The notes beneath the pieces were generated by a model. That model was not told the DNA's origin. It made no database searches and saw only the letters and a list, made by a program, of their open reading frames with translations. Shown piece by piece: positions 49,354 through 60,972 of a stretch of DNA of 64,000 nt (position 1 is its first letter; each line of letters starts with the position of its first letter). The translations under genes and the position numbers were made by a program. Origin of the DNA: Citrobacter freundii (GTDB lineage: Bacteria; Pseudomonadota; Gammaproteobacteria; Enterobacterales; Enterobacteriaceae); NCBI RefSeq assembly GCF_011077955.1, contig NZ_JAALBX010000017.1:1-64000 (forward strand). Direction: 5' to 3'.

Positions 49354-49359
49354 CTAAAT

Positions 49360-49436
49360 TGGTCGGCGAGAGAGGATTCGAACCTCCGACCCACTGGTCC
49401 CAAACCAGTTGCGCTACCAAGCTGCGCTACTCGCCG
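49360..49436 (-). tRNA. proM: tRNA-Pro (anticodon TGG)
   Basis: 77 nt including encoded CCA. The acceptor stem is CGGCGAG/CTCGCCG, the anticodon loop TTTGGGA gives TGG, and the T-loop is TTCGAAT. It is last in the four-tRNA operon. Confidence 0.96.
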
Positions 49437-49474
49437 AAATACTGCTTTTTTGAATTATTAGTTCAATTTAGTTG

Positions 49475-49561
49475 TGGTGCGAAGAGAGGGACTTGAACCC
49501 TCACGTCCGTTAAGACACTAACACCTGAAGCTAGCGCGTCTACCAATTCCGCCACCTTCGC
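49475..49561 (-). tRNA. leuT: tRNA-Leu (anticodon CAG)
   Basis: 87 nt including CCA, with the long variable arm of class II tRNAs (TGTCTTAACGGACG). The acceptor stem GCGAAGG pairs with TCTTCGC, and the anticodon CAG lies in GCTTCAGGTG. Confidence 0.96.
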
Positions 49562-49576
49562 ATCGCCACGAAATAA

Positions 49577-49653
49577 TGGGGTGGCTAATGGGACTCGAAC
49601 CCACGACAACTGGAATCACAATCCAGGGCTCTACCAACTGAGCTATAGCCACC
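49577..49653 (-). tRNA. hisR: tRNA-His (anticodon GTG)
   Basis: 77 nt including CCA and the extra 5' G(-1) paired with C73, the histidine identity element. The acceptor is GTGGCTA, and the anticodon GTG lies in GGATTGTGATTCC. Confidence 0.96.
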
Positions 49654-49708
49654 ACTGCAAATCTTTTACTCGCTTGTTCTACTTCACCGCTCAAGCGCCT
49701 CATTAAAA

Positions 49709-49785
<77 letters not shown>

Positions 49786-49806
49786 GTAGCGCCGTTGCGG
49801 AGGGGG

Positions 49807-49835
49807 ATACTACGGACTTCGCGCCCTGCTGTCTA
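49807..49835 (-). promoter_or_regulatory. Promoter of the argX tRNA operon
   Basis: Minus strand: -35 TAGACA (49835-49830), a 17-bp spacer and -10 TAGTAT (49812-49807), followed by the GC-rich discriminator CCCCCTCCGC typical of stringently controlled stable-RNA promoters. Confidence 0.8.
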
Positions 49836-49887
49836 GTGCTTTTTTTAAGAAAATGCGCGTTTGGTTATGCTTTGCGCACTTTGTCGC

Positions 49888-51273
49888 TTATCTCTCCACT
49901 TCCGGCAGTGAATAGTGTCGATTAAGACCAAAAAGCCTGTAGACCACTGTTACCAGCGCCAGAAATAGCGCGCCGACAATCAGCGACATACGCGTTTCTT
50001 CATTAAATCCCATCCCGAAAAGCACGCAAAGCAGAAATCCCATGGTCAAATAGTTCGCCCACGGGAAAAACAGAGAGCGGAACGGGTGGCTGGCGATGGC
50101 CTGACGGTGCGCTTTACGAAACCGTAGCTGGCTAATCAGGATCACAAACCACGGCACCATACCCGGTAATACGCTGGCGCTATAGACGTAGACAAAAACG
50201 CGCTGCGGATTGGGAATGAGGTAATTCAGACAGGAACCTATCAGCAGGATCACAATCGATATCGCCACGCCTGCCACCGGTACGCCGTTTTTCGATACTT
50301 TCCCAACCGCTGCCGGCAGCTGCCGATTTTTCGACAAGGCGTAAAGCATGCGCCCGCAGCTATACATCCCGCTGTTGCATCCAGACAACGCCGCCGTCAG
50401 CACCACGAAGTTAATAATACCGGCCGCGGCAGTGATACCGATTTTAGCGAAGGTGAGAACAAACGGACTCCCGCTGGTGCCGATGTTATCCCACGGGAAA
50501 AGCGTCACAATAACGAAGATTGCGCCCACGTAAAAAATGAGGATGCGCCATAACACCTTGCTCACCGCGCTACGTAGCGTCACCTGCGGGTTTTTCGCCT
50601 CTCCGGCAGTTATGCCTATCAGCTCCACGCCCTGATAGGACGCCACCACGATGCACAACGCGGTCAAAAAGCCTTTCCAGCCGCCAGCGAAGAAACCGCC
50701 GTGCGCGGTCAGGTTAGCGAATCCAACCGCCTGCCCGCCGTTGCCGAAACCAAAGAAAATCACGCCAAGGCCGATGACGATCATCACAATAATGGTGGTG
50801 ACTTTGATCATTGCGAACCAGAATTCAATTTCGCCATACAACCGTACTGCCGCCAGGTTCGCCAGCGCCACTAACCCCACGGCAATAAGCGCAGGTATCC
50901 ACTGCGCCATTTCCGGGAACCAGTACTGTACGTAAACGCCAATGGCGGTAATTTCCGATATCCCTACCGCCATCCACATAAACCAGTAGGACCATGCCGT
51001 CAGATACCCGAAAAACGGGCTCATATAACGATGTGCGTAAATGGCGAATGAACCGGCTACCGGTTCAAGAAAAAGCATTTCACCCATGGAGCGCATGATA
51101 AAGAAAACAAACAGGCCTGCGAATATGTATGCCAGCAATACGGAAGGCCCCGCCCATTTAAGGGTGCTCGCCGCCCCCATAAATAGCCCAACGCCAATGG
51201 TGCCCCCAAGGGCGATAAGTTCGATGTGTCGAGACTCCAGCCCACGCTGAAGCTCAGAATTATTCTCTGCCAT
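49888..51273 (-). CDS. yifK: APC-family amino acid permease YifK (ThrP)
   Basis: Inner-membrane amino acid/proton symporter, 461 residues and twelve hydrophobic segments. The APC signature is [25 protein letters not shown] at residues 18-42, with the helix-1 GGTIGVG break. E. coli YifK was reported as a threonine/serine carrier. Its 5' leader contains the CA-rich stretch targeted by sRNA GcvB in Salmonella, where Lrp also represses the gene. The gene lies between the tRNA operon and wecG. Confidence 0.93.
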   Translation of the reverse strand: MAENNSELQRGLESRHIELIALGGTIGVGLFMGAASTLKWAGPSVLLAYIFAGLFVFFIMRSMGEMLFLEPVAGSFAIYAHRYMSPFFGYLTAWSYWFMWMAVGISEITAIGVYVQYWFPEMAQWIPALIAVGLVALANLAAVRLYGEIEFWFAMIKVTTIIVMIVIGLGVIFFGFGNGGQAVGFANLTAHGGFFAGGWKGFLTALCIVVASYQGVELIGITAGEAKNPQVTLRSAVSKVLWRILIFYVGAIFVIVTLFPWDNIGTSGSPFVLTFAKIGITAAAGIINFVVLTAALSGCNSGMYSCGRMLYALSKNRQLPAAVGKVSKNGVPVAGVAISIVILLIGSCLNYLIPNPQRVFVYVYSASVLPGMVPWFVILISQLRFRKAHRQAIASHPFRSLFFPWANYLTMGFLLCVLFGMGFNEETRMSLIVGALFLALVTVVYRLFGLNRHYSLPEVER

Positions 51274-51280
51274 ATATCCT

Positions 51281-51299
51281 CAATGTTGTGTTGTCGTTG
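51281..51299 (-). promoter_or_regulatory. GcvB target motif in the yifK leader
   Basis: Minus strand reads AACGACAACACAACATTG ending 8 bases before the yifK ATG. It contains CACAACA, the motif complementary to the G/U-rich R1 loop of GcvB, and lies next to the Shine-Dalgarno GAGG. No GcvB gene is in this window. Confidence 0.7.
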
Positions 51300-51523
51300 C
51301 TCCGGCTTTACCGGTTATTGTTATCGTCAGCGCCATAGGGTCCGCGTGGCTTATCCTGTCCATCGGTAACGATGAGCTGAATCATCCACGGCACTGCACT
51401 GAACCCGCGCATGGTTTCCTAAATTTTCCGAAATGGCAAATAACGAAATGAAAAATGTCAAAAGACGAGGATAAATAGCGAGGAGAATGCGTAACGGCGG
51501 AACAGGGCTCCGCCGTCAGATAA

Positions 51524-52264
51524 TTACAGTTTGCCGGTATAGTGCCAGGCGAGGTAACGCAGTAAGCGAAGCTGTCGCGTAATGCGGCTTGGCTGGCTCA
51601 ACAGGCGATAGAGCCATTCGAGTCCCAGGCGTTGCCACACTTGAGGCGCGCGCTTAACGTGGCCGGTAAACACATCATAGGTACCGCCGACGCCCATATA
51701 CAGCGCGTCCGGATACACCATACGGCAGTCACGCATGAAGACTTCCTGACGTGGAGAGCCCATCGCTACGGTGACTATTTTGGCGCCGCTGTCGCGAATT
51801 CGCTCGAATAACGCCTGGCGAGACTCGGGGGTAAAATAACCATCCTGCTCGCCCACGAGGTTGACCTGCCACTGCTGGCGAAGTTTAGCGACCGTTTCAT
51901 TCAGCACCTGCGGTTTGCCCCCGACTAAAAACACCGGGGTGCCTTCCTGACCTGCGCGCGCCATCAGCGCTTCCCAAAGGTCGGCGCCCGCGACCCGGGA
52001 AATCTGCGCCTGTGGGTATTTCTTGCGCACGGAACGCACCACGCTGATGCCATCGGCATATTTAAATTCCGCCGCCTCAATCAACGCTCTGATTTGAGGA
52101 TCATCATTAAGCGTCAACATTTTCTCCGCGTTAATGGCCACCAGCGTTCCGTGTTTCAGATGTCCATCAGCAAAGAGGTAGTTGAGAGCATGTTGCTTAT
52201 CACGCCATCCCAGCAAGCTCAGCCCACGTAAGGCGTAACGCGGCGCGTTAATATCGTCAGTCAT
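51524..52264 (-). CDS. wecG: UDP-N-acetyl-D-mannosaminuronate transferase WecG
   Basis: WecG/TagA/CpsF family glycosyltransferase that adds ManNAcA to GlcNAc-PP-undecaprenol, making ECA lipid II at the inner membrane. It has 246 residues from ATG 52264 ([15 protein letters not shown]), with AAGGA 5 bp upstream; a 40-residue upstream extension is rejected. Motifs include [32 protein letters not shown] and [12 protein letters not shown]. It is the last gene of the ECA cluster, 8 bp after wzyE. Confidence 0.96.
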   Translation of the reverse strand: MTDDINAPRYALRGLSLLGWRDKQHALNYLFADGHLKHGTLVAINAEKMLTLNDDPQIRALIEAAEFKYADGISVVRSVRKKYPQAQISRVAGADLWEALMARAGQEGTPVFLVGGKPQVLNETVAKLRQQWQVNLVGEQDGYFTPESRQALFERIRDSGAKIVTVAMGSPRQEVFMRDCRMVYPDALYMGVGGTYDVFTGHVKRAPQVWQRLGLEWLYRLLSQPSRITRQLRLLRYLAWHYTGKL

Positions 52265-52272
52265 CTGCATCC

Positions 52273-53634
52273 TTATCCGAGATTGTGACCGGGCGGGAAG
52301 CGCCCTGATAGTGGGCGGACTCTGCCACGAATCAAACCGGCACTCTCCAACATCCAGTACAATAATTTGGCGATAAATAAACACGCGCCGAAAATCACCA
52401 TGAAAAACACCACGCGCGAGACAAAGGCATCAAGGCCTTCCCGGGCCAGCACGATCATATTAAAGATGGCGCCGAAACAGAAACTCTGCAAAATCGCCGC
52501 TTTATAACGATTGGTTCCGTTGATGCCATGCTGATAAATCCAGTCAAACCACTTAATTATCAGCCCAACGACAACCGCACCCAGCGGAATAAACCACACG
52601 CCCCCCATTACCACCAGCGAGCCGATAAGCGTTGGGGAGATGGCAAGCCCGGAATGGTTGTTCAGTACTTCCCAGGTAAAATAGTTCGCCGAGTTCAGTA
52701 CAATGCCCGGACGATCCGGCCAAAGCCAGGTAGGAATAAATACGTAAAAGTCGCGGGCAATCGGTGCCAGCCCCTGGAAATCGATGTTGTCGTAGTTTTG
52801 CAACAACAGCGCCAGATTTTCCCATGGCGAGAAGGTGTCGCGAGTCAAATACAGGAATGTGTAAAACGCTTCATCGCCCCGCACATCCAGACCGTAACGT
52901 TTCAGGGCCAGCCAGAACATCCCGACAATCCCCATTGCGCCTGCTGCAACCAGCATCCACAGCGAAATCCAGCCGCGAATAATGCCAATAAACAAAAAGA
53001 TGGCGAAAGCGATAATGATATTGGCCCGCGTACCGCCGACAATCACATAGGTCAGTAATCCAAACCCTACGGTGGCTATCAGGAAAAACAGCCAGGCCTG
53101 GACGCTCTGGCGCAGAAAATAGATGACCAGCATGGCGGGTATAAAGAAGTAGAAGAAGCGCTTAAGCGCTACGCCCGAGACTTCGCTTGAGAAAATCTGG
53201 CTATAGGAGTGCAGGCGAAACAGCAGAAAGCCGTTGTGCATAAAGAAAATGCCTACGCTTACCAGCGCCAGGGCCATCAGCAGCATCCACGTTAAGCGCG
53301 CTTCGACGCGATTGACCGAAAACATCTCGCGCCCGGCGCCACTCGTACGCGATCGCAGACGGGTTTTGTAGGTCACATAATAAATGCCATAAAAGCAGGC
53401 GGCGGCCAGTTGTGCCTGAAGCAACACGTCTGCCGGCACAACGGCGACATCAAAGCGGAACACCAGTAGCGCCGTAAACGGGAAGCCAAAAAAGAAAGTC
53501 AGCAGAAACAGCAGCGAGAAGAAAATATTAAAATTAAACCGCACCCGGCGAAATTCAAACCAGGTGGTGGTGGTAATAAACAGCGTAGCCAGCAACCAGA
53601 CGATAAACAGGCCGCTAAACTGCAACAAACTCAT
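52273..53634 (-). CDS. wzyE: ECA polysaccharide polymerase WzyE
   Basis: Polytopic membrane protein that joins ECA trisaccharide units on undecaprenyl pyrophosphate at the periplasmic face, with chain length set by WzzE. It has 453 residues and about eleven hydrophobic segments. The large loop with [23 protein letters not shown] and [16 protein letters not shown] is typical. ATG 53634 ([10 protein letters not shown]) is preferred over a reading 13 codons longer. It overlaps the wecF stop by 4 bp. Confidence 0.95.
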   Translation of the reverse strand: MSLLQFSGLFIVWLLATLFITTTTWFEFRRVRFNFNIFFSLLFLLTFFFGFPFTALLVFRFDVAVVPADVLLQAQLAAACFYGIYYVTYKTRLRSRTSGAGREMFSVNRVEARLTWMLLMALALVSVGIFFMHNGFLLFRLHSYSQIFSSEVSGVALKRFFYFFIPAMLVIYFLRQSVQAWLFFLIATVGFGLLTYVIVGGTRANIIIAFAIFLFIGIIRGWISLWMLVAAGAMGIVGMFWLALKRYGLDVRGDEAFYTFLYLTRDTFSPWENLALLLQNYDNIDFQGLAPIARDFYVFIPTWLWPDRPGIVLNSANYFTWEVLNNHSGLAISPTLIGSLVVMGGVWFIPLGAVVVGLIIKWFDWIYQHGINGTNRYKAAILQSFCFGAIFNMIVLAREGLDAFVSRVVFFMVIFGACLFIAKLLYWMLESAGLIRGRVRPLSGRFPPGHNLG

Positions 53635-54707
53635 GGTCTTTCTCCTGCCGCCACGCGTAACGCCTGGTGCCATCCGGTGATATAGCCGGGACGGAAAAAG
53701 GCGATTGTCGATTTATCCACCAACGTCAGTTGACGCTGTGCTTCGCGAACAACCGTTTCGTTAAGTATATCGTCGGTAAACAGGACCGGCAGGTGCTGTT
53801 CGGTCATATCCTGCCAGAACGGATTTTCACGGCTGAGCACACAAGGAATACCGGACTGAATTAACAAACAAAGCGTACCGATCCCCTGCTGGCGGGCAAA
53901 AATAAAATACCCCAGATCGCAGCGTCGGAGCAGCGCAAGGTAGTCATCAAACGCCATTTGCTCACGCAAGACCTGCAAATTATCGGCGCTGAACAACGCA
54001 CGCCCCGCCTGTTCTACTTCCTCAATATAACCCTGATTGTTAGCGGGATAGCCCATCGGCACAATCACATGCACATTATCGCCAAACTGGGCGTGAACCG
54101 CCCGCAAGGCCGCAATATGCTCATTGCTACGATCGCCTGAATTACCGACCAGAATCGTGAGCTTGCCGCTCGTGGGCGTCTTTTCAAGCGCGTTTAATGC
54201 GGTATCCATACGGGTAGGAAAATAGAGCAACGACCCCGGTACGCCAGGGTTGCGCTGATGGAAATAATTCAGATCGCCGCGCGTCGCAAAGACGTGCCCA
54301 ACGCGCTTTTGCGCCAGGCGACGCAAGAAATAAAACAGCCGAAACTTAATACTGCGCGACGCTTCATACAGATCTGCGCCCCAGATGTGCCAGCTCACTT
54401 GAGAAGATTTTAACCCACCGGTCAACATCGCTATCCACAGCGGCGCGTTAAACTGCCCGTGGAAGAAGAAATGTCGGTCGCGGTCTTCACGCGCAAGCGC
54501 AATAACCGCGTCGGCTAGCGCTTTCTTATTGGGATAACAGGTCACTTCCAGCGCCGGAAATGCGCTTTGCAGTGACGCATCCTGCGAGACCACCATAAAG
54601 CGTCGGGCATTCTCCCCAAGCGCTGATAGCTCATCATTGAAATAACGCAGGACAGTTTGATTATGGTGGGGAATATCAGACCCCAGAATATGAATTAACG
54701 CGTTCAT
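53631..54707 (-). CDS. wecF: TDP-N-acetylfucosamine:lipid II transferase WecF
   Basis: Adds Fuc4NAc to ECA lipid II to complete lipid III. It has 358 residues from ATG 54707 ([16 protein letters not shown]), matching E. coli. The open frame extends 81 codons further upstream, but that part is only wzxE in another frame. Motifs include [38 protein letters not shown] and [12 protein letters not shown]. It is coupled to wzxE and wzyE by 4-bp ATGA overlaps. Confidence 0.95.
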   Translation of the reverse strand: MNALIHILGSDIPHHNQTVLRYFNDELSALGENARRFMVVSQDASLQSAFPALEVTCYPNKKALADAVIALAREDRDRHFFFHGQFNAPLWIAMLTGGLKSSQVSWHIWGADLYEASRSIKFRLFYFLRRLAQKRVGHVFATRGDLNYFHQRNPGVPGSLLYFPTRMDTALNALEKTPTSGKLTILVGNSGDRSNEHIAALRAVHAQFGDNVHVIVPMGYPANNQGYIEEVEQAGRALFSADNLQVLREQMAFDDYLALLRRCDLGYFIFARQQGIGTLCLLIQSGIPCVLSRENPFWQDMTEQHLPVLFTDDILNETVVREAQRQLTLVDKSTIAFFRPGYITGWHQALRVAAGERP

Positions 54708-55954
54708 GCTTTCCTGCGCCAAAGTAAAAATACACCGCAACATAAGGTGAAATAGACAATATAGGTCGCCATGTAGGCCTGAGCGGCGCCCAGCGCGCCA
54801 TGCGCCGGAATGAGCCAGCGCGAGAATCCGGTAAGCAGCGCGAACTGACTGATTTCCGCCAGCACATAGAGGCGCAGCGACGCTTTCGCGATCACCAGAT
54901 AGCCAAATACGTAAGCGCCTACTTTCAACACATCGCCTACCAACTGCCACGCGAACAGGCCGCGCATGGCGATAAATTTATGTGAAAACAACAGCCAGAC
55001 GGCAACGTCACGTAACAGCCAGACCGTCACACTCGCTGCCGCAACGGCGGGAAGCACAAATTTCAGCGAACGTACCACTTCGCGGGTTATGGCGTCTTTC
55101 TCGGTTAATCGCGACAGGGTTGGCAACAACCACACGCTGAATGTTGCGGTAATAAATTGCAGGTAGGCGTCAGAAATCGTGCTTACCGCTTGCCAGATGC
55201 CCACTTCATCCCAGCTATAATGCGCGGCCATCAGGTTTCGCATCATCACATAGGCGACGGGAAGCGTGACCGACGTCATCAGCGCCATCAGGGTAAATTT
55301 TGAAAGTTGCCTCGCGAAGTCGCTATCCCAGCGTGGCTTAAGGTAGCTAAGCGGCACATGCTCGCGCTTTTTCAGCATCCACATTGCCGGGAATACCACC
55401 AGCGCAGGCACTAATGCCAGCCCCAGTAACGCGCCTTCATAGCCGCCAAGGCGATAACACAGATACCAGGCGGCGACACCAATAATGCTGCCGATAATCA
55501 GTGAAAGCGCGTTGCCACGGGCGTCGCGAAAGCCTTTTAAAATCGCAAGCGTCAGGTTGGCCCAGGCAATGCCCATCTGAATAAAGGCCACCAGCCGCAC
55601 CACGTTCTGGTAACGATCGTGACCGAAAAGACCAATGCTGACAGGCTGCGCTGCCAGTAAAAAAATAACGGCTAAAAGCGTGGAAAACCCCAACACCATC
55701 GCGGATGACGTGCCGGTTACCTGTTTTAATTTGTCTTCATTGTCATGATGTTGGGCAACGAGCTTGGTCACGCCATTAAAAATGCCCGCGCCTGCCAGTA
55801 CGCCTAATACGGTAATGAGCTGACGAAAGTTCCCGGCCTGGCCGACCCCTTCAGGGCCGAATGCCACCGCCAGTAATTTTATGACCAGCAGACCGGCAAC
55901 AATCTTGATAAGTGTGGACGCTGCCGTCCACACTGAGGCTTTTGCAAGAGACAT
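54704..55954 (-). CDS. wzxE: ECA lipid III flippase WzxE
   Basis: Polysaccharide-export flippase of the MOP superfamily that moves lipid III across the inner membrane. It has 416 residues and twelve hydrophobic segments. The N-terminus [21 protein letters not shown] and the segment [18 protein letters not shown] are characteristic. It begins one base after the wecE stop and overlaps wecF by 4 bp. Confidence 0.96.
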   Translation of the reverse strand: MSLAKASVWTAASTLIKIVAGLLVIKLLAVAFGPEGVGQAGNFRQLITVLGVLAGAGIFNGVTKLVAQHHDNEDKLKQVTGTSSAMVLGFSTLLAVIFLLAAQPVSIGLFGHDRYQNVVRLVAFIQMGIAWANLTLAILKGFRDARGNALSLIIGSIIGVAAWYLCYRLGGYEGALLGLALVPALVVFPAMWMLKKREHVPLSYLKPRWDSDFARQLSKFTLMALMTSVTLPVAYVMMRNLMAAHYSWDEVGIWQAVSTISDAYLQFITATFSVWLLPTLSRLTEKDAITREVVRSLKFVLPAVAAASVTVWLLRDVAVWLLFSHKFIAMRGLFAWQLVGDVLKVGAYVFGYLVIAKASLRLYVLAEISQFALLTGFSRWLIPAHGALGAAQAYMATYIVYFTLCCGVFLLWRRKA

Positions 55955-55955
55955 A

Positions 55956-57086
55956 TCAGGAGAAATAGCTTAACAGCGAATTGATAACGGTACGCTGATT
56001 GAAAGGGGCGAGATTATAGAACAGGGGAAGACGCAGCAGACGTTCGCTTTCACGGGTTGTGAAGCGGTCTTCGCCAAAGAATTCGCCGAATTTCTCACCT
56101 GCCGGGCAGCTATGCAGCGGGATATAGTGGAACACAGCCAAAATCTCAGCCTCTTTCAACCAGGCGATAAGATTGCTTCGATCGTCGATATCGCGCAGTT
56201 TGATATAAAACATATGCGCGTTATGCCCGCAGTTGTCTGGCACGGTCGGCAGTTCGATACGGCCCGCGCGAGCCAGCGGCTCAAGCGCATCATAATACGT
56301 TTTCCACAGTGCCAGACGATGTTGATTAATGCGATCCGCCGCTTCCAGTTGTGCCCACAGATAAGCCGCCTGCAAGTCCGACATCAAATAACTGGAACCG
56401 ATATCCCGCCAGGTGTATTTATCTACCTGACCACGGAAGAATTGACTCCGGTTGGTGCCTTTTTCACGAATGATTTCAGCGCGCTCAATCAGTTTCGGAT
56501 CGTTAATAAGCGTCGCGCCGCCCTCACCGCCTGCCGTGTAATTCTTGGTTTCATGAAAGCTAAAGCAACCGATATGGCCAATCGAACCCAGCGCGCGCCC
56601 TTTATAGGTAGACATCACGCCCTGCGCCGCATCTTCCACCACAAACAGATTATGCTTTTTGGCAATGGCCATAATGGCGTCCATTTCGCACGCCACGCCC
56701 GCGTAATGCACCGGAACAATCGCACGCGTTTTCTCGGTTATTGCCGCCTCGATAAGCGTTTCATCAATGTTCATGGTGTCAGGACGCAGGTCGACAAACA
56801 CAATTTTTGCGCCGCGCAGGACAAACGCATTGGCCGTGGAGACAAAGGTGTAGCTCGGCATGATGACTTCATCGCCTGGCTTAATATTGAGCAGCAGCGC
56901 CGCCATCTCAAGGGAAGCGGTGCAGGACGGCGTCAACAGAACTTTAGCGCTGCCGAAGCGATGCTCAAACCATTGCTGGCAGCGGCGGGTAAAGCCGCCA
57001 TCACCACAAAGTTTGCCGCTGCCCATGGCAGATTGCATATAGTCAATTTCCGTTCCAACTACCGGCGGAGCATTAAAAGGGATCAT
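55956..57086 (-). CDS. wecE: TDP-4-oxo-6-deoxy-D-glucose aminotransferase WecE
   Basis: PLP-dependent aminotransferase that makes TDP-4-amino-4,6-dideoxy-D-galactose for ECA. It has 376 residues from ATG 57086 (MIPFNAPPVVG), with AGGTG 5 bp upstream. The DegT/DnrJ/EryC1 fold is shown by VEDAAQGVMSTYKGRALG, then FSFHETKNYTAGGEGGATL, which contains the PLP lysine near residue 181. It is 4 bp after wecD. Confidence 0.96.
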   Translation of the reverse strand: MIPFNAPPVVGTEIDYMQSAMGSGKLCGDGGFTRRCQQWFEHRFGSAKVLLTPSCTASLEMAALLLNIKPGDEVIMPSYTFVSTANAFVLRGAKIVFVDLRPDTMNIDETLIEAAITEKTRAIVPVHYAGVACEMDAIMAIAKKHNLFVVEDAAQGVMSTYKGRALGSIGHIGCFSFHETKNYTAGGEGGATLINDPKLIERAEIIREKGTNRSQFFRGQVDKYTWRDIGSSYLMSDLQAAYLWAQLEAADRINQHRLALWKTYYDALEPLARAGRIELPTVPDNCGHNAHMFYIKLRDIDDRSNLIAWLKEAEILAVFHYIPLHSCPAGEKFGEFFGEDRFTTRESERLLRLPLFYNLAPFNQRTVINSLLSYFS

Positions 57087-57090
57087 CTGT

Positions 57091-57768
57091 TCACCTGTAT
57101 AACCAATAAGCGGCGCTTTCCAGAGTGGCACCGCTTTGAATGTAGCGACGAATGGCGGCGCGGTTACCCATCTGGGTAGCCACGCGCAGCACCGTTGATT
57201 GGCGGACTTCACACCAGCGGCGCGCAGCATCCATCAGAATGCCTCCCACGCCGTAGCCGCCCAGTAACCCGATACGCGTTTCACTGGCGTTCAACTGGCG
57301 TAATGTCACAAAACCTTGCAGCGTGCCATCGGCTTCCCGCAGCACCAGGCAGGTGTGGTCAAAGCTGCCGTTTACCGCATTTTCTACCCACTGCGCGTAA
57401 AAACGACCGCTGGCGTCAGGGGAATACCAGGGCGTGCGAAAGCGGCTGGAGGCAAACAGGGAATTCGCCATAGCGCGAAGCGCCGGAATCTCCTCCGCTA
57501 ACGCCGGCTTAAGCCCGACATCGACATTATCGACGCCGACCTCCAGTACAAAATCCACTTCGCCTTCGACGAGCTGGAACTGTAACTGTTGCAGGCTGTC
57601 CAGCCAGTCTGTGCGTTGCGCCGGGACTTTCGCCTGTAAACGCGTCCAGCCGGTTAACTGCGACGCATCCAGCAATGGCGCATTATCCGCCAACCGCAGG
57701 ATGGCGGTATCAACGCCAAAAAAACGGCTCTCCCAATCAAGGGGATCAATACTGGCGCGGACGGGCAC
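57091..57768 (-). CDS. wecD: TDP-fucosamine acetyltransferase WecD
   Basis: GNAT-family N-acetyltransferase that acetylates TDP-Fuc4N with acetyl-CoA. It has 225 residues from GTG 57768 (read as [19 protein letters not shown]), which aligns with the E. coli start and has GGAG 7 bp upstream. The acetyl-CoA region is [21 protein letters not shown], and the C-terminus is [18 protein letters not shown]. The first 23 bp overlap the end of rffH. Confidence 0.94.
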   Translation of the reverse strand: MPVRASIDPLDWESRFFGVDTAILRLADNAPLLDASQLTGWTRLQAKVPAQRTDWLDSLQQLQFQLVEGEVDFVLEVGVDNVDVGLKPALAEEIPALRAMANSLFASSRFRTPWYSPDASGRFYAQWVENAVNGSFDHTCLVLREADGTLQGFVTLRQLNASETRIGLLGGYGVGGILMDAARRWCEVRQSTVLRVATQMGNRAAIRRYIQSGATLESAAYWLYR

Positions 57769-58627
57769 GAAGCAGCTCCAGTAAATATCGACCATAGCCT
57801 GTTTTTGACAGGCGCTCGGCGGCGCGTTTTAAACTTTCATCATCCAGCCAACCGTTACGCCATGCGATTTCTTCAAGACACGCGATTTTAAACCCTTGCC
57901 GCTTTTCAACGGTTTGCACAAAGGTGCTTGCCTCAATAAGGCTGTCATGCGTACCGGTATCAAGCCAGGCAAACCCGCGACCTAAAAGCTCAACCGATAA
58001 TGAACCTTGCTCAAGATACATTTGATTGATAGAGGTAATTTCCAGTTCACCGCGCTCGGAAGGTTGGACCTTTTTTGCGTACTCAACGACTTTTTCATCA
58101 TAGAAATAGAGGCCGGTCACCGCCCAGTTTGATTTCGGCTGTTGCGGTTTTTCTTCGATAGACAGCGCCCGGAAATTGTCATCAAATTCCACAACGCCGA
58201 AACGCTCGGGATCCATGACCTGATAACCGAAAACAGTAGCCCCTGTGCCACGCGCTGCTACCTGACGTAGTTTTGGACTAAATCCCTGCCCAAAAAAGAT
58301 ATTGTCACCCAGAACCAGACAAGAAGACTGGCCGTCCAGGAAGGTTTCACCAATGATAAAAGCCTGAGCAAGCCCGTCGGGACTTGGCTGCTCTGCATAC
58401 TGTAGATCGATGCCAAAATCTGACCCATCGCCCAGTAACCGCTGATAATTGATTAAATCGTCGGGGGTGGTAATGAGCAAAATTTCCCGGATCCCCGCCA
58501 GCATAAGGACAGAGAGAGGGTAATAAATCATTGGCTTATCATAAATCGGCAGTAGCTGTTTAGAGACGCCACGCGTGATGGGATGCAGGCGCGTACCTGA
58601 ACCACCAGCCAGAATGATCCCCTTCAT
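57746..58627 (-). CDS. rffH: Glucose-1-phosphate thymidylyltransferase RffH
   Basis: Makes TDP-glucose from glucose-1-phosphate and dTTP, the first step of TDP-Fuc4NAc synthesis; it is a paralogue of RmlA. It has 293 residues. The nucleotidyltransferase signature is [20 protein letters not shown] (residues 1-20), with [16 protein letters not shown] and [13 protein letters not shown] following. It is downstream of rffG by 18 bp and overlaps wecD by 23 bp. Confidence 0.96.
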   Translation of the reverse strand: MKGIILAGGSGTRLHPITRGVSKQLLPIYDKPMIYYPLSVLMLAGIREILLITTPDDLINYQRLLGDGSDFGIDLQYAEQPSPDGLAQAFIIGETFLDGQSSCLVLGDNIFFGQGFSPKLRQVAARGTGATVFGYQVMDPERFGVVEFDDNFRALSIEEKPQQPKSNWAVTGLYFYDEKVVEYAKKVQPSERGELEITSINQMYLEQGSLSVELLGRGFAWLDTGTHDSLIEASTFVQTVEKRQGFKIACLEEIAWRNGWLDDESLKRAAERLSKTGYGRYLLELLRARPRQY

Positions 58628-58645
58628 ATATATTTCCCCTGATGA

Positions 58646-59713
58646 TTAACGTTGTAGGCCCAGACGCTCGCCCTGATAGCTTCCGTCCAATACGCGTTGC
58701 CACCAGGTTGGGTTGTCCAAATACCAGCGGACTGTTTTACGAATACCACTTTCGAACGTTTCTTGCGGGCGCCAGCCCAGCTCACGCTCTATCTTTGAGG
58801 CATCAATGGCATAACGCATGTCATGGCCGGGGCGATCGGCGACCCAGGTAATCAAATCGCGATAATAAGCAACGCCTTCAGGTTTATGGGGGACCATCTC
58901 TTCGAGCAGATCGCAAATCGTTGTCACGACATCGATATTTTTACGCTCGTTATGGCCTCCGATATTCCAGGTTTCGCCAATAGCGCCTTCAGTGGCGACC
59001 AAATAGAGCGCCCGAGCATGATCTTCAACGTATAACCAATCGCGAATTTGCTGACCATTGCCGTAAACCGGTAACGGCTTTCCAGCAAGCCCATTCAGGA
59101 TCATGAGTGGGATGAGCTTCTCCGGGAAATGATACGGGCCATAGTTGTTTGAACAATTGGTGACCAACGTGGGGAGTCCGTATGTGCGATGCCAGGCACG
59201 CACTAAATGATCGCTACCTGCTTTTGATGCGGAATAAGGACTGCTGGGTGCATAGGCTGTGCTTTCGGTAAAGAAATCATCCGCATTGTGCAAATCGCCA
59301 TACACTTCATCAGTAGAGATATGATGGAAACGAAAATGTGCTTTTTTAGCGCTATCCAGTGCGTTCCACCAGTGACGAGCGGCTTCCAGCAACGTGTATG
59401 TACCAACGATATTGGTTTCGATAAACGCAGCAGGGCCGTCAATTGAACGATCAACATGACTTTCTGCCGCCAGATGCATGACGACGTCAGGCTGATAGTG
59501 CGTAAACACACGATCCAATTCAGCCCTGTCGACAATATCGACGTGTTCGAAAGCAAAACGCGCACTGCTGGAGACCGGCTCAAGCGACGCAAGGTTACCG
59601 GCGTAAGTCAGCTTGTCCACCACCACAACGCTATCTGCGGTTTCATTAATAATATGTCTAACGACTGCTGAACCAATAAAGCCAGCACCACCCGTTACCA
59701 GAATACGTCTCAT
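58646..59713 (-). CDS. rffG: TDP-glucose 4,6-dehydratase RffG
   Basis: NAD-dependent short-chain-dehydrogenase-like dehydratase; a paralogue of RmlB. It has 355 residues from ATG 59713 ([18 protein letters not shown]), with AAGGGG 7 bp ahead. The Rossmann loop is GGAGFIG, the active-site YxxxK is [14 protein letters not shown], and STDEVYGDL is the family motif. It overlaps the wecC stop by 4 bp. Confidence 0.96.
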   Translation of the reverse strand: MRRILVTGGAGFIGSAVVRHIINETADSVVVVDKLTYAGNLASLEPVSSSARFAFEHVDIVDRAELDRVFTHYQPDVVMHLAAESHVDRSIDGPAAFIETNIVGTYTLLEAARHWWNALDSAKKAHFRFHHISTDEVYGDLHNADDFFTESTAYAPSSPYSASKAGSDHLVRAWHRTYGLPTLVTNCSNNYGPYHFPEKLIPLMILNGLAGKPLPVYGNGQQIRDWLYVEDHARALYLVATEGAIGETWNIGGHNERKNIDVVTTICDLLEEMVPHKPEGVAYYRDLITWVADRPGHDMRYAIDASKIERELGWRPQETFESGIRKTVRWYLDNPTWWQRVLDGSYQGERLGLQR

Positions 59714-60972
59714 CGCCAGACCCCTTTGGTATCGACGACCCATGGCTGTTGTACGGCATTAGCGTCAATGGCTTTAAAAGGCGCGTGATCGACCAGCATC
59801 ACCAGCACATCGGCCTGCGCCAGCGCGTCGGGAAGCGAGACCAGGGAACAATCCGCCGCGAGGCTGTCGGGTAATTGATGGATATTCGGCTCGACCACCA
59901 GCGTTACACCGCTGTGCCACTGCGCGATGTGGCGGGCGATATCCATGGCCGGGCTTTCGCGTAAATCATCAATGTCTGGTTTGAATGCCAGGCCAAAGCA
60001 GGCAATTTTCAGTTCGCTCGCGCGCTTGCCGCTGGCGTTAAGGCAATCCGCAACGGTAGCTTTAACCCGATCAAAAACCCACTGAGGTTTGTGGTCGTTC
60101 ACTTCGCGGGCGGTGCGGATTAAACGCGCCTGTTCAGGATTCTGGGCCACGATAAACCACGGGTCGACCGCAATGCAGTGCCCGCCAACGCCAGGGCCTG
60201 GCTGCAATATATTGACGCGTGGATGACGATTTGCCAGACGAATCAATTCCCATACGTTGATATCCTGCTCAGCGCAAATTAGCGAAAGTTCGTTGGCGAA
60301 AGCGATATTCACGTCGCGAAAGCTATTTTCCGTGAGTTTGCACATCTCTGCGGTACGTGCGTTAGTGACCACACACTCACCTTTAAGGAAGATGTAATAA
60401 AGCTCGCAGGCCCGCGCCGAGCACACGTCAGTCATACCGCCCACGACGCGGTCATTTTTAATCAACTCGACCATAACCTGGCCGGGCAACACACGTTCCG
60501 GGCAGTAGGCGATATTAATATCGGCGTCATCACCCACCTGTTGCGGAAAGCTAAGATCGGGACGTAATGCGGCCAACCACTGTGCCATTTGCTCAGTGGA
60601 ACCTACGGGCGATGTGGATTCCAGAATAACCAGGTTGCCTTTACGCAATACTGGCGCGATGGACTCCGCCGCCGCCTGGACAAATTTCATGTCGGGTTCA
60701 TGCTCGCCTTTAAACGGCGTGGGTACGGCGATAAGGAACGCGTCAGCTTCAACCGGCTGGGTTGTGGCGCGCAGAAAGCCGTTCTCGACAGCAGTCTTCA
60801 CCACGTTGCCAAGTTCGGGTTCAACAATATGAATTTCACCCCGGTTAATGGTATCCACTGCTCGGGAATTAATGTCGACGCCCACGACCTGTTTTTGGTG
60901 AGAGGCGAAGGCTGCGGCAGTTGGTAAACCAATGTATCCCAGTCCAATTACTGAAATAGTAGAAAAACTCAT
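59710..60972 (-). CDS. wecC: UDP-N-acetyl-D-mannosamine dehydrogenase WecC
   Basis: Oxidises UDP-ManNAc twice to UDP-ManNAcA with NAD. It has 420 residues of the UDP-glucose/GDP-mannose dehydrogenase family: the N-terminal Rossmann loop [16 protein letters not shown] (about 8-23), the middle domain with [18 protein letters not shown] and the catalytic Cys in [14 protein letters not shown] near 270, and a C-terminal UDP-binding domain. It overlaps both wecB and rffG by 4 bp. Confidence 0.97.
   Translation of the reverse strand: MSFSTISVIGLGYIGLPTAAAFASHQKQVVGVDINSRAVDTINRGEIHIVEPELGNVVKTAVENGFLRATTQPVEADAFLIAVPTPFKGEHEPDMKFVQAAAESIAPVLRKGNLVILESTSPVGSTEQMAQWLAALRPDLSFPQQVGDDADINIAYCPERVLPGQVMVELIKNDRVVGGMTDVCSARACELYYIFLKGECVVTNARTAEMCKLTENSFRDVNIAFANELSLICAEQDINVWELIRLANRHPRVNILQPGPGVGGHCIAVDPWFIVAQNPEQARLIRTAREVNDHKPQWVFDRVKATVADCLNASGKRASELKIACFGLAFKPDIDDLRESPAMDIARHIAQWHSGVTLVVEPNIHQLPDSLAADCSLVSLPDALAQADVLVMLVDHAPFKAIDANAVQQPWVVDTKGVWR

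Noticed and set aside
49246-49496. Two short plus-strand frames running into the tRNA-Pro gene
   Set aside because: They cross the tRNA terminator and tRNA gene, so they are not protein genes.
54708-54950. 81-codon N-terminal extension of wecF
   Set aside because: The extension lies inside wzxE in another frame; the ATG at 54707 aligns with the known WecF N-terminus.
56112-57179. 355-codon open frame on the plus strand opposite wecE
   Set aside because: It is wholly antisense to a well-recognised aminotransferase, has no Shine-Dalgarno and its composition is that of a mirrored reading frame.
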